Shown in pieces: positions 34,785-43,263 of a stretch of 64,000 nucleotides of DNA (positions are counted from its first letter, which is position 1; the number at the start of each line of letters is the position of its first letter). The position numbers were made by a program, and so were the translations under genes. The notes beneath the pieces are model-generated. The model did not search any database and was not told the origin of the DNA. It saw nothing but the letters and a program-made list of their open reading frames with translations. The stretch lies in assembly GCF_001420995.1 (NCBI RefSeq), contig NZ_CP012184.1, forward strand, positions 5,688,501 to 5,752,500, read 5' to 3'. The stretch is from Pseudonocardia sp. EC080619-01. Its GTDB lineage: Bacteria; Actinomycetota; Actinomycetes; Mycobacteriales; Pseudonocardiaceae.

Positions 34785-35836
34785 TGGCACGCAACGCCGA
34801 GCTGGCCGAGCTGGCGGAGTCGATCTTCGCGGACTCGTACGACAAGGACGCCGCCGGATTCGACGCCGCGGCCTGGAAGGCGTGCGCCGGGTCCGGGCTG
34901 ACGACGCTCACCGCCCCGGACACGGGCGGCACCCTGGACGACGCCGCCGTCCTCCTGGAGGCGGCCGGGGCCTGGGCGGCGCGGATCCCGCTGGCCGAGA
35001 CCGACCTGCTCGCGGGATGGCTGGCCCGGGCCGCCAGCGTCACCGTGCCCGACGGGCCGCTGGCCGCGGTGGTCACCGGGCCCGCCCCCGGAGGATCCGG
35101 GCCCGGCGGGACCGCCGGGGGGACGCTGACCTCCACCGGTGACACGGTGTCGGGCACCCTCACCCGGGTGCCGTGGGGGCGGTCGCTCGCCGCGGTCGTC
35201 GTCCTGGACGGGGACCGGGTGCTGGTGCTGGACGCCTCCGCCGCCGCGGTCACCGAGGGCGTCAACCTCGCCGAGGAGCCGCGGGACACTCTGACCCTGA
35301 CGGGCGTGACGCCGCTCGCGTCCGGTGCGGCGCCGTCGGGTGCCGCGGAGGAGCTCGCGCTGCGCGCCGCGCTGGCCCGGTCGCTGCTGCTCGCCGGTGC
35401 CGCCCGCGGGGCGCTGGCCCGCGCGATCGGCTACGCCGGGGAGCGGCAGCAGTTCGGCCGCCCCATCGGGAGGTTCCAGGCCGTGCAGCAGATGCTCGCC
35501 GAGGCGGGTTCCGAGGTCGGCGCGGCGTCGGCCGCCTCCGCCGCCGCAGCCCGCACCGCACAGAACGTGGGGTTCGCCGACCCGGCGACCGGGTTCGCCG
35601 TCGCCGCCGCGAAGGCCCGGTGCGGGGAGGCCGCCACCGCGGTGGCCCGGATCGCGCACCAGGTGCACGGCGCGATCGGCTTCACCCGGGAGCACGACCT
35701 GCGGCTCGTGACGACCCGGCTCTGGGCGTGGCGCGACGAGGACGGCGACGAGTCGTACTGGACCGACCGGGTCGGCACCGCGGCCCTCGCCGCCGGCCCG
35801 GACGGCCTGTGGCCCCTGGTGACCGGCCGCCCCTGA
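34784..35836 (+). CDS. Acyl-CoA dehydrogenase, second (smaller) subunit
   Basis: This 350-residue protein overlaps the first dehydrogenase (TGATG). The C-terminal bundle is clear (YAGERQQFGRPIGRFQAVQQ, HQVHGAIGFTREHDLR), but the middle beta domain is short and the FAD-contact motifs are weak. That suits the partner subunit of a mixed acyl-CoA dehydrogenase complex, as in FadE-type pairs of actinobacteria. Substrate class (sterol side chain, branched acyl) is inference. Confidence 0.88.
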   Translation: MARNAELAELAESIFADSYDKDAAGFDAAAWKACAGSGLTTLTAPDTGGTLDDAAVLLEAAGAWAARIPLAETDLLAGWLARAASVTVPDGPLAAVVTGPAPGGSGPGGTAGGTLTSTGDTVSGTLTRVPWGRSLAAVVVLDGDRVLVLDASAAAVTEGVNLAEEPRDTLTLTGVTPLASGAAPSGAAEELALRAALARSLLLAGAARGALARAIGYAGERQQFGRPIGRFQAVQQMLAEAGSEVGAASAASAAAARTAQNVGFADPATGFAVAAAKARCGEAATAVARIAHQVHGAIGFTREHDLRLVTTRLWAWRDEDGDESYWTDRVGTAALAAGPDGLWPLVTGRP

Positions 35837-36130
35837 CCCACCGCGCCACCACCCCGCAGCCCCACAACCCCGCCACCCCGCCGCCCCACCCACCGCTCGC
35901 GCACTCGGTCTCCTGGCCCTTCGCGCTCACCGGATCCGAGTCCGCTCGCCCGATCGCGTGAGCATCGCCGCATCCGGTGAGCGTCTCCGGGACAGCGGTC
36001 CGTGAGTGAGTGGCCCGCGGATGGGCGGTGCGGGGTGGGCGGTGCGGAGCGGGCGGTGGTTCGGGAGGGGTGGGCGTCGGTGGGTGACTCGGGGCCGGCT
36101 CGGGGTGGCTCGGGGCCGGTTCTGTGGCGC
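35837..36130. other. Convergent intergenic region with long inverted repeat and G-rich strand
   Basis: No gene was recognised. CGCTCACCGGAT (35924-35935) and ATCCGGTGAGCG (35972-35983) are perfect 12-bp arms with an inner GCTC/GAGC pair, a probable terminator. The left side is C-rich (about 35845-35895) and the right side G-rich (about 36015-36115), including runs such as GGGAGGGGTGGG that could form a G-quadruplex. Confidence 0.55.
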
Positions 36131-36607
36131 TCAGGCCTGGGCGAGCTTGCGGAAGTCCCAGCTGCTGATCTTCTCGGGGCGCAGCCGCAGCCACCCGTGC
36201 CGCCCGTCGATCAGGACGTGCCCGCCGGTGTAGCGGTCCGCGAAGCTCTGCTCGACGCGCTCCAGCTCCGGGTTCGGCTCCCCGGTCCGCGGCACCTCGC
36301 CGACGATCTCGACCGAGCCGCGCAGCTCGACCCCGCGCAGCTCGTCGTAGGCGTGCCCGGCGTCGACGACGACCGCGATCCGCGGGTCCCGCTCCAGGTC
36401 GGTCCACCGCTGGGACCGCGACAGCGAGGTCAGCCACAGCGCCCCGCCGTCGGCGCCGTCCCAGAGGTACCAGAGCGGGGTGGCGTGCGGGCCGTTCGTG
36501 CCGTTGGTCGCGACCCGGCAGGTCCGCTCCTCGGCGAGGAACGCGGCGATCTCCTCGGGGGTCATCGCGATCTTCCGTGCGCGGCGTTGCGGCTTCGGTG
36601 CGGTCAT
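36131..36607 (-). CDS. Pyridoxamine 5'-phosphate oxidase-fold protein (FMN/F420 split barrel)
   Basis: This 158-residue split-barrel flavoprotein has EIAAFLAEERTCRVATNGTNG, the family HATPLWYLWDG and RSQRWTDLERDPRIAVVVD motifs. It is closer to the F420/heme-type FDOR group than to PdxH. The ATG at 36607 follows TAGGTT by 6 nt. Cofactor and substrate are not decidable from the sequence. Confidence 0.85.
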   Translation of the reverse strand: MTAPKPQRRARKIAMTPEEIAAFLAEERTCRVATNGTNGPHATPLWYLWDGADGGALWLTSLSRSQRWTDLERDPRIAVVVDAGHAYDELRGVELRGSVEIVGEVPRTGEPNPELERVEQSFADRYTGGHVLIDGRHGWLRLRPEKISSWDFRKLAQA

Positions 36608-36875
36608 ACCCCGAACCTAGATCACCATCGGCCGCCCCGAGCGTTGCGTCCGGGTCCGCCGGACCGCCCGGGTGTCACGCCCGGCGGGTCGTCCGGCTCA
36701 CCTGGACGGTCGACGGCGGACGTGGGGCGGACCCGGTGCTCGGCGGATGCGCCGGACGGTCCGGCGCCGGCCTGCGGGAGCAAAGGCCCCGCCCGATGGT
36801 GACGTCGCCGGCGGCCGGCATCCGCGCGGCGCCCCGCCCGCGCCCGTCCGGAGGGCCCGGGAGAGCATCGGGACC
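36608..36875. other. Divergent intergenic region upstream of the polyamine genes
   Basis: This 268-bp region has no recognised gene. It contains the promoter of the PPOX gene at its left end and GGGAGAG before the decarboxylase GTG at its right end. No clear operator was seen. Confidence 0.3.
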
Positions 36876-38015
36876 GTGCTCAGCCCCGGTCTCGAGTCGA
36901 TCCTCGCGCGCCCCCGTCCCACGCCCTTCCTCGCGCTCGACCCGCAGGTCGTGCGGGAACGGCACGCCGCGCTCGCCGCGGCGTTCGGCGACGCGCGGAT
37001 CCTGTACGCGGTGAAGGCCTGCCCGGAGCCCGCGGTGCTGCGGGTGCTGGCCGACGCCGGTGCCGGGTTCGACGTGGCCTCCCAGAACGAGATCGCGCTG
37101 TGCCTGGCCGCCGGCGCCGACCCGGCGTCGCTGCAGCACGGCAACCCCGTGCGCGGTCCCGGCGCCGCGGCCCGCGCGGCCGCCGACGGGGTGTGCCGGT
37201 TCGTCACCGACAGCGCCGAGGACGTCGACGCCCTCGCCGCCGAGGTCCCCGGGGCCCGGGTACAGGTCCGGCTCTCCGTCGACGACGCCGGGTCGGCCAC
37301 CCCGTTCCACGGCAAGTTCGGGGCGCTGCCCGGCGAGGCCGTCGCGCTGCTCCGCCGCGCGGCCCGGCTCGGGCTGGAACCGGTGGGGGTCACGTTCCAC
37401 GCCGGGTCGCAGCAGACCCGTCCGGCGACCTACGCCGAGGCGGTCGCCGTCGCCCTCCGGACGGCCGGACGGGCCGGACTGCGCCGTCCCGAGCTGGACC
37501 TCGGTGGGGGCTGGCCGGTCACGTACCGCGCGGACGTCCCCGGGCCGGGCGAGTTCGCGGCCGCCGTCCGTGCCGCGGTCGCGGGCGCGGTGGCCGCCGG
37601 GCACGTCGACGGCGCCGATCTGCTCCTCGAACCGGGACGCGCGATCGCCGGCCCCGCCGGGGTGCTCCGGGCGACGGTGCTGCGGGTGTCGCGCCGGCCC
37701 GGCATCGACCACCGTCGCTGGGTCTACCTCGACGTCGGCCGCTACCAGGGCCTCGCCGAGACCGAGGGGGAGGCGATCGGCTACCCGCTGCGCGTGCCGG
37801 GCCGCAGCGGGCCGGACGGGCCGTGCGTGCTGGCCGGCCCCACCTGCGACGGCGACGACGTCATCTACCGGCGGACCCCGGTGGTGCTGCCGGGTGACCT
37901 CGCCGCGGGCGACGTCGTCGACCTGCTGCACGCGGGCGCCTACACGGCCAGCTACGCCTCGGTCGGCTTCAACGGGTTCGGCCCGCTCGACGTCGTCGTG
38001 GCCGGCACGGCATGA
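36876..38015 (+). CDS. PLP-dependent fold-III decarboxylase (ornithine/lysine type)
   Basis: This 379-residue alanine-racemase-fold enzyme has the PLP lysine in ILYAVKACPEP, DVASQNEIAL, GVTFHAGSQ and the C-terminal GPTCDGDDVI with the active-site Cys, then GAYTASYASVGFNGF. These are ornithine/lysine decarboxylase signatures. It would make putrescine or cadaverine. The AdoMet decarboxylase-spermidine synthase fusion starts 65 bp later on the same strand, so ornithine is the most likely substrate; carboxyspermidine-type substrates are less likely. Confidence 0.87.
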   Translation: MLSPGLESILARPRPTPFLALDPQVVRERHAALAAAFGDARILYAVKACPEPAVLRVLADAGAGFDVASQNEIALCLAAGADPASLQHGNPVRGPGAAARAAADGVCRFVTDSAEDVDALAAEVPGARVQVRLSVDDAGSATPFHGKFGALPGEAVALLRRAARLGLEPVGVTFHAGSQQTRPATYAEAVAVALRTAGRAGLRRPELDLGGGWPVTYRADVPGPGEFAAAVRAAVAGAVAAGHVDGADLLLEPGRAIAGPAGVLRATVLRVSRRPGIDHRRWVYLDVGRYQGLAETEGEAIGYPLRVPGRSGPDGPCVLAGPTCDGDDVIYRRTPVVLPGDLAAGDVVDLLHAGAYTASYASVGFNGFGPLDVVVAGTA

Positions 38016-38065
38016 GGCGTGCCACCGCCCGGCGCGCAGAGGGGGCACACGTCCCGCCGGGCGTT

Positions 38066-38071
38066 TAACGT
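38066..38071 (+). promoter_or_regulatory. -10 element before speD-speE fusion
   Basis: TAACGT is followed by 8 nt and GTG at 38080, which has no ribosome site. It suggests a leaderless transcript in addition to read-through from the decarboxylase gene. Confidence 0.4.
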
Positions 38072-38079
38072 GTCCGGAC

Positions 38080-39399
38080 GTGTCACTCTCGACTTCGCCG
38101 ACCCCGCCCGCGCCGTCCGAAGCGGCCGGAGAGCTCCATCCGAGCGTCGCGCTCACCGGATCGGAGAGTCCCGCGCTGCCGAGCACGGCGTCACCGGTGG
38201 GCCGGCACGTGCTCGCCGAGCTGGGCGGCATCGCGCCGGCGGTGCTCGACGACGTCGACCGGCTCCGTACCGAACTCGCCGGCGCGCTGACCGAGGCCGG
38301 TGCCCAGGTCCGGCAGATCGTCACCGAGCGCTTCGAGCCGCAGGGCGCGACCGTCGTCGCCGTGCTCGCCGAGTCGCACGCGTCGATCCACACCTGGCCC
38401 GAGCACGGCGGCATGCACGTCGACGTGTTCACCTGCGGTGAGAGCGCCGACCCGGTCGCGGCCGTGCGGAACCTCGCCGCGCGGGTGGACGCGTCCGACA
38501 CCGCCCTGCAGGTCGTCGACCGCGGCGGCGCCCCGCGCACCGTCACCGAGCCGATCTCCGACGACCTGACCCGGCGCTGGCAGCTCGGCACCGTGCACCA
38601 CGTGTCGCACACCGGGTTCCAGAAGGTGGTCGTCGCCGACACCGCGCACGGCGTCACCCTGTTCTGCGACGACGAGCGCCAGTCCGCCGAGCACACGCAG
38701 CTCACGTACCACGAGGCGCTCGTCTGGCCGGGCGCGCTGCTCGCCCGAAGGCTGGACCGGGTGCTGATCGTCGGCTCGTCCGAGGGGGTCGCGTCCGAGA
38801 TGGCCGTCGCCGCGGGTGCCCGGCACGTGGACCACGTCGACATCGACACCGAGGCCGTCCGGATCTGCGCCGAGCACCTGCCCTACGGCTACACACCCGA
38901 GACGCTCGCCGCGGCCGAGCGCGGTGACGGCCCGGTCCGGCTGACCTACGCCGACGGCAGGCGGTTCGTGCTCGACGCAACCGAGCACTGGGACCTGATC
39001 CTCGTCGACCTCCCCGACGAGCGGCCCGACGAGCCCGACGCCCAGATCAACCGGCTCTACGACGAGGAGTTCGTCCGGGCCTGCTCGCGGCGGCTGACCG
39101 AGGGCGGCGTGCTCGTGTTCCAGGCCGGCAGCCCCGCCGTCTGGCGCGACGCGACCCTGCGCGCGGCCTGGCAGCGCTTCCGGTCCGTGTTCGGCGAGAC
39201 CGGCGGGCGCGGGGTCTACATCGGCTGCGAGGAGCACGAGTGGGCGTTCCTGGCCGGGGTCCGCGAGCCGCTCGACGACCCCGGTGCGACGGCCGCCGCC
39301 CGCCTCGCGGAGATGCCCTCGCGTCCCGCCCTGTGGGACGAGGTGTCCCTCCGCCACCGGCTCGTCGCGCCGCTGGCGCTGCGCCGCCTGGGGGAGTGA
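38080..39399 (+). CDS. Fused S-adenosylmethionine decarboxylase / spermidine synthase
   Basis: This 439-residue protein joins two polyamine enzymes. Residues ~40-150 are a class-1b AdoMet decarboxylase: pyruvoyl precursor Ser99 in the cleavage motif Glu98-Ser99-His100, then SIHTWPEHGG and Cys119 in VFTCG. Residues ~155-430 are an aminopropyltransferase (TLFCDDERQSAEHTQLTYHEA, LDRVLIVGSSEG, DHVDIDTEAV, DLILVDLPDE). The usual GGGDG loop is GSSEG and the catalytic DSTDP-like segment is DLPDE, so activity or specificity may differ. The first ~35 residues are disordered. Confidence 0.88.
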   Translation: MSLSTSPTPPAPSEAAGELHPSVALTGSESPALPSTASPVGRHVLAELGGIAPAVLDDVDRLRTELAGALTEAGAQVRQIVTERFEPQGATVVAVLAESHASIHTWPEHGGMHVDVFTCGESADPVAAVRNLAARVDASDTALQVVDRGGAPRTVTEPISDDLTRRWQLGTVHHVSHTGFQKVVVADTAHGVTLFCDDERQSAEHTQLTYHEALVWPGALLARRLDRVLIVGSSEGVASEMAVAAGARHVDHVDIDTEAVRICAEHLPYGYTPETLAAAERGDGPVRLTYADGRRFVLDATEHWDLILVDLPDERPDEPDAQINRLYDEEFVRACSRRLTEGGVLVFQAGSPAVWRDATLRAAWQRFRSVFGETGGRGVYIGCEEHEWAFLAGVREPLDDPGATAAARLAEMPSRPALWDEVSLRHRLVAPLALRRLGE

Positions 39400-39493
39400 G
39401 CCGAGCACCCCGCCGTTCCGCCGCCTCGGCCGCCCGGCCGCCCGTTCCGCGGCCCGGGGCACCCCGTCGCCCGGTGCCGCACCCCTCGCAGCG

Positions 39494-39600
39494 GGTGCGG
39501 CACCCGGGTACGGAGTGCCGGGCCCGGGGAACGGGTGCGGCACTCCGGCACGAGGTGCCGGGCCCAGGGGTGCGGCACCCGGGCACGGGGTGCCGGGCCC
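39494..39600. repeat. Three 32-bp GC-rich repeats in the speDE / SGNH interval
   Basis: Copies at 39494-39525, 39534-39565 and 39569-39600 share the frame GGTGCGGCAC and GTGCCGGGCCC. Each can form a GGCACC/GGTGCC-like hairpin; in the third copy the stem GGCACCC-GGGCACG-GGGTGCC is perfect. A degenerate fourth copy may follow to about 39635. The interval 39400-39765 has no gene. Confidence 0.75.
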
Positions 39601-39765
39601 AGGGACGGTGTGCGGTGGCCGGGGACGGGTGTGCGGCGGGGGAGGAGAGCGCGTCCCGGTCACCGTTGGCGCACGTGGCGTAACCGCGGCTCCCGATGAT
39701 CGTTGGGCGGGACAGGCCGGTGCGGTGAGCTCCGGTCCCCCCCACGACCGGAGGTCCGAGAGCTC

Positions 39766-40764
39766 GTGCGCCGTCCCCGTCCCGCCCGGTGGCTCGCCGT
39801 GGCGACCATGACCCTGCTGAGCTCGGCGGGGATGGGTGCTCTCGCTCCCGCCCAGGCGGAGGCCCCGACGACGTTCGCCGAGACGACGATGTCGGCGCGC
39901 AACCTGGACACGGCCCCGGTCGGGCGCTACGTCGCCCTCGGCGACTCGTACGCGGCCGGGCCGCTCGTGCCGCTGCAGACCGGGCAGCCCGCCGGGTGCC
40001 TGCGCTCGGACCACAACTACCCGTCGGTGCTGGCCCGCTCGGCCGGCTTCGCGGACTTCACCGACGTCTCGTGCAGCGGCGCGACCACCGAGGACATGAC
40101 CGCCGCGCAGGAGGTGAAGCTCGGCCCGAACCCGCCGCAGCTCGACGCGCTGGACGGCTCGGAGTCCCTGGTCACGCTCACCATCGGTGGCAACGACATC
40201 GGCTTCGGCGAGATCATCCAGGAGTGCGCGACGCGGTCGTCGACGAACCTGCTCGGCTCCGCCTGCAAGGACTTCTACACCGAGGGCGGTGACGACCAGC
40301 TCGCCGCGCGCATCGACGACGCCTCCTCGAAGGTCGCCGACGTGCTCTCCGAGATCCGGGACCGGGCGCCCGCCGCGCGGGTCGCCGTCGTCGGGTACCC
40401 GTCGATCCTCCCGGACACCGGCCCCGGCTGCTACCCGGTCGCGCCGTTCAGCGCCGGCGACACGGCCTACCTGCGGGACACCGAGAAGCTGCTCAACGGG
40501 ATGCTCGCCGAGCAGGCCGCCGAGGCGGGCCTCGACTACGTCGACACCTACGGCCCGACGGTCGGCCACGACATCTGCCAGCTCCCCGGCGTGAAGTGGA
40601 CCGAGGGGCTCGTCCCGACCTCGCCCGCGGCACCCGTGCACCCGAACGCGCAGGGGATGCGGGCGATGGCGGCCGCGACCGGCGCGGTGATCGGCGTCCC
40701 GGTGGCTGCGCCGTCCTCGCAGCCGGTCCCGGCCGAGGCCGCGGCCGCCCGCACGAACGGCTGA
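39766..40764 (+). CDS. Secreted SGNH/GDSL hydrolase (esterase/lipase)
   Basis: This 332-residue protein has a signal peptide with basic start MRRPRPAR, a hydrophobic core and an APAQA cleavage site near residue 31. The SGNH motifs are present: GDSYAAGP with nucleophile Ser61, GGNDIGF, and the His of VHPNAQG. Six Cys residues could form disulfides as in actinobacterial secreted lipases. The GTG at 39766 has GGAGG 11 nt upstream; a TTG at 39703 would put 21 extra residues before the signal. It is an exported ester hydrolase. Confidence 0.9.
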   Translation: MRRPRPARWLAVATMTLLSSAGMGALAPAQAEAPTTFAETTMSARNLDTAPVGRYVALGDSYAAGPLVPLQTGQPAGCLRSDHNYPSVLARSAGFADFTDVSCSGATTEDMTAAQEVKLGPNPPQLDALDGSESLVTLTIGGNDIGFGEIIQECATRSSTNLLGSACKDFYTEGGDDQLAARIDDASSKVADVLSEIRDRAPAARVAVVGYPSILPDTGPGCYPVAPFSAGDTAYLRDTEKLLNGMLAEQAAEAGLDYVDTYGPTVGHDICQLPGVKWTEGLVPTSPAAPVHPNAQGMRAMAAATGAVIGVPVAAPSSQPVPAEAAAARTNG

Positions 40765-40808
40765 CGACACCCGGTCCACTGTCGGGGCGGCGTGTCAGAC
40801 TCGCCGCC

Positions 40809-43253
40809 GTGAGCGGGTGGACGAGCGGGCGGAGGCCCGCGTGGTGGGCCGAGCTGCGCTCCCGGGCGGCGGCCGTCGATCCCGGGCACACCCGCCTGCA
40901 CCTCGCGTCGGTGGCGACGGCGTCGATGATGACCGCCGCGCTCGTCATGAGCGGGCTGCGGGCGCTCACCGGGCAGCCGGTGACGATCGTGCTGTTCGCC
41001 GTCGTGCTGGCGATGGTCGGCAACCTCGCGGTGAACGAGCCGGAGCTGCGCCGCCGCCGGGTGACGACGGCGCTCATGGTGCTCCCGGCCTGCGCCTCGG
41101 CGACGCTCTCGGCGCTGTTGTCCGGGCACCGGGTCGTCGCGGACGTCGTGTTCGTGCTGGTCATGATCGTGGCCGTCGCGGTCCGGCGGTGGGGCCCGCG
41201 CGGCGTCGCCCTCGGCATGGCCGCGTTCATGCCGTACTTCTTCGTGCAGTTCCTGCAGGCCGGGCCCGCCCAGCTGCCCTACCTGCTGGCCGGCGCGGTG
41301 GTCGGCATCGGCAGCACGTTCCTGCTGCGCTGCGTGGTGTTCACCCGCCGGGTCGAGGTCGTGCTCGAGGCGCTCGTGCGGTCCTTCGAGGCCCGCCTGC
41401 ACGTGCTGCTGCTGGCCGCCGTCGACGTCCTCGATGAGCCGGGCGGTCTCGCCGACCCGGATCTCGATCCGCTGCTCCGTGCGCAGGCCCGGCTCAACGC
41501 GACGGCGCTGGCCGTCGCGGACCGCCTCGACGACGCCGACGACGACCCGGCCGCCCGGCGCCCGGTGTACCTGCCCGGCGGCGCCCGTCCCGGCGGACCG
41601 GACGACGCCGAGACCGAGATCGCCGGGTTGCGGCAGTGGATCGTCGACTCCGAGCTGGCCGCCGAGCGGGTCGCGATGTCGATCCGGCGGACCGTCGAGC
41701 ACCACGACCCGATCCCCGGCCCGGACCGCGAGGCGCTCGCGGCGGGGGTGCGGGCGCTGGCCGCGGCGACGGCCGTCGGGACTCCGCGCGCGATCGCCGC
41801 GAGGCTCTACCAGGAGGCTCGGGAGGCGGTCGGCGAGATCGTCGGACGGCCCGGTGGCACCGGGGCGGAGGCCCGCGAGCAGCGGATCGGGTTCGCCGTG
41901 CTCCGGCTCGCCGACGCCGTGCAGTCCACCATCGAGGAGGCGTGGCGGGGGATCGCGCGGCGCCGCGACGCACCCGGGGAGGACCCCTCCGACGACGACA
42001 CCGGGGGCGCGGGCCTGCAGGGCGGGCCCGAGCTGCACACCCGGCAGGCGGTGCAGGTGGGCGTCGCGACCAGCCTCGCGATCGTCGTCGGCGAGCTGAT
42101 CTCCCCGGCGCGCTGGTACTGGGCGGTGATCGCGGCGTTCGTCGTGTTCGCCGGCACCGCGAGCCGCGGTGACGTCCTCAGCCGCGGCTGGGCCAGGGCG
42201 GTCGGGACCGCGGGCGGGGTGGTCGCCGGGATGCTGCTGGCGCTGCTCGTCGCCGGGAACCTCGTCGCCAGCCTCCTGCTGCTCTTCGCCTGCGTGTTCC
42301 TGGCGCTGTACCTGGTCCGGATCTCGCAGGCCATGATGGCGTTCTGGATCACCGCGGTGCTGGCGCTGCTCTACGGCGTGATCGGCCAGTTCAGCGTGGA
42401 GACGATGCTGCTGCGGGTCGAGGAGACCGTGGTGGGCGGCGCGCTCGGCATGCTCGCCGCCTACCTGATCCTCCCCACCCGGTCCCGGACGGCGTTCGCC
42501 GAGGCGCTCGACGACGCGCTGACGGCCGTGGACGTCTCGCTGCGGTGCTCGGTGGACCGGGCGCTGGGCCGGCCGGGGGAGAACCCGCTGGAGAAGGCGC
42601 GGGAGGTCGACGAGGCCGTCGCCACCGTCCGGGAGCGCGCCCGGCCGCTGGAGCACCCGGTCGCCCGCAGGCCGCTGCGCCGCGGGGTGCACCACACCGC
42701 GCGGGTGGTCGGCGCGCTGGACCACTACACCCGGCTGCTCGCCGCGCAGGCCGCCGTCGCACACGTCCCGGAGTGGGCCACGACCCTGGACCCGGCCACC
42801 GACCGGGTCCGGCGGAACGTCGACGGCCTGCGCCGGATCCTCGTCGACGGCTGGGGCCCGGCGGCCCGCCGCGAGCACGCCCCGGGCACGAGTCCCGCCG
42901 ACTACGGCGTCGGGTCCGCCGAGGACCTGATCGACGCCGCGGAGGCCGACGCGGCGTCCTCGGGTCCCGCGACCGGCCGCACCGGCGGGGCGGTGGACCC
43001 CTTCGGCGCGCTGCCCGCGGGCCACGGTGCCACGGACACCGCGGGCTGGGTCGCACCGGCCGATCCGCGGACCCGCGACAGCGCCGCCGGCGCCCCGCCC
43101 GGGGACCGGCTCCGGCGGCTCGCGGCCGCCCGGCTGCTGCGGCGGATCGACCAGCTCGCCGTCGGGCTCGCCCGGGAGCTGAGCGGCGGGACCCGGCACG
43201 AGGCGCCGGAGCCCCGGACCGGGACCGACGGGATCCGCAGCGGCCCGGGTTAG
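40809..43253 (+). CDS. FUSC family membrane protein (aromatic acid/efflux type)
   Basis: This 814-residue protein has two membrane modules: an N-terminal FUSC-like set of six hydrophobic segments (about residues 30-175) and a second one at about 420-560 (QVGVATSLAIVVGELISPARWYWAVIAAFVVFAG). A soluble helical middle region and a long soluble C-terminus are also present. This duplicated architecture fits the FUSC/YccS/AaeB efflux group; the ligand is unknown. The CAGACT element 7 nt before the GTG suggests a leaderless transcript. Confidence 0.82.
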   Translation: MSGWTSGRRPAWWAELRSRAAAVDPGHTRLHLASVATASMMTAALVMSGLRALTGQPVTIVLFAVVLAMVGNLAVNEPELRRRRVTTALMVLPACASATLSALLSGHRVVADVVFVLVMIVAVAVRRWGPRGVALGMAAFMPYFFVQFLQAGPAQLPYLLAGAVVGIGSTFLLRCVVFTRRVEVVLEALVRSFEARLHVLLLAAVDVLDEPGGLADPDLDPLLRAQARLNATALAVADRLDDADDDPAARRPVYLPGGARPGGPDDAETEIAGLRQWIVDSELAAERVAMSIRRTVEHHDPIPGPDREALAAGVRALAAATAVGTPRAIAARLYQEAREAVGEIVGRPGGTGAEAREQRIGFAVLRLADAVQSTIEEAWRGIARRRDAPGEDPSDDDTGGAGLQGGPELHTRQAVQVGVATSLAIVVGELISPARWYWAVIAAFVVFAGTASRGDVLSRGWARAVGTAGGVVAGMLLALLVAGNLVASLLLLFACVFLALYLVRISQAMMAFWITAVLALLYGVIGQFSVETMLLRVEETVVGGALGMLAAYLILPTRSRTAFAEALDDALTAVDVSLRCSVDRALGRPGENPLEKAREVDEAVATVRERARPLEHPVARRPLRRGVHHTARVVGALDHYTRLLAAQAAVAHVPEWATTLDPATDRVRRNVDGLRRILVDGWGPAARREHAPGTSPADYGVGSAEDLIDAAEADAASSGPATGRTGGAVDPFGALPAGHGATDTAGWVAPADPRTRDSAAGAPPGDRLRRLAAARLLRRIDQLAVGLARELSGGTRHEAPEPRTGTDGIRSGPG

Positions 43254-43256
43254 GCT
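43251..43256 (+). promoter_or_regulatory. -10 element of crotonase gene promoter (leaderless)
   Basis: TAGGCT overlaps the stop of the FUSC gene and is followed by 7 nt and GTG at 43264. Confidence 0.5.
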
Positions 43257-43263
43257 CCGGTGC

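Noticed and set aside
39494..39600. CRISPR array
   Set aside because: Copies abut or have short uneven gaps, with no regular spacers and no cas genes.
38191..40779. 862-codon minus-strand frame over speDE and the SGNH gene
   Set aside because: It runs through the intergenic repeats and two real genes, with low-complexity residues only.
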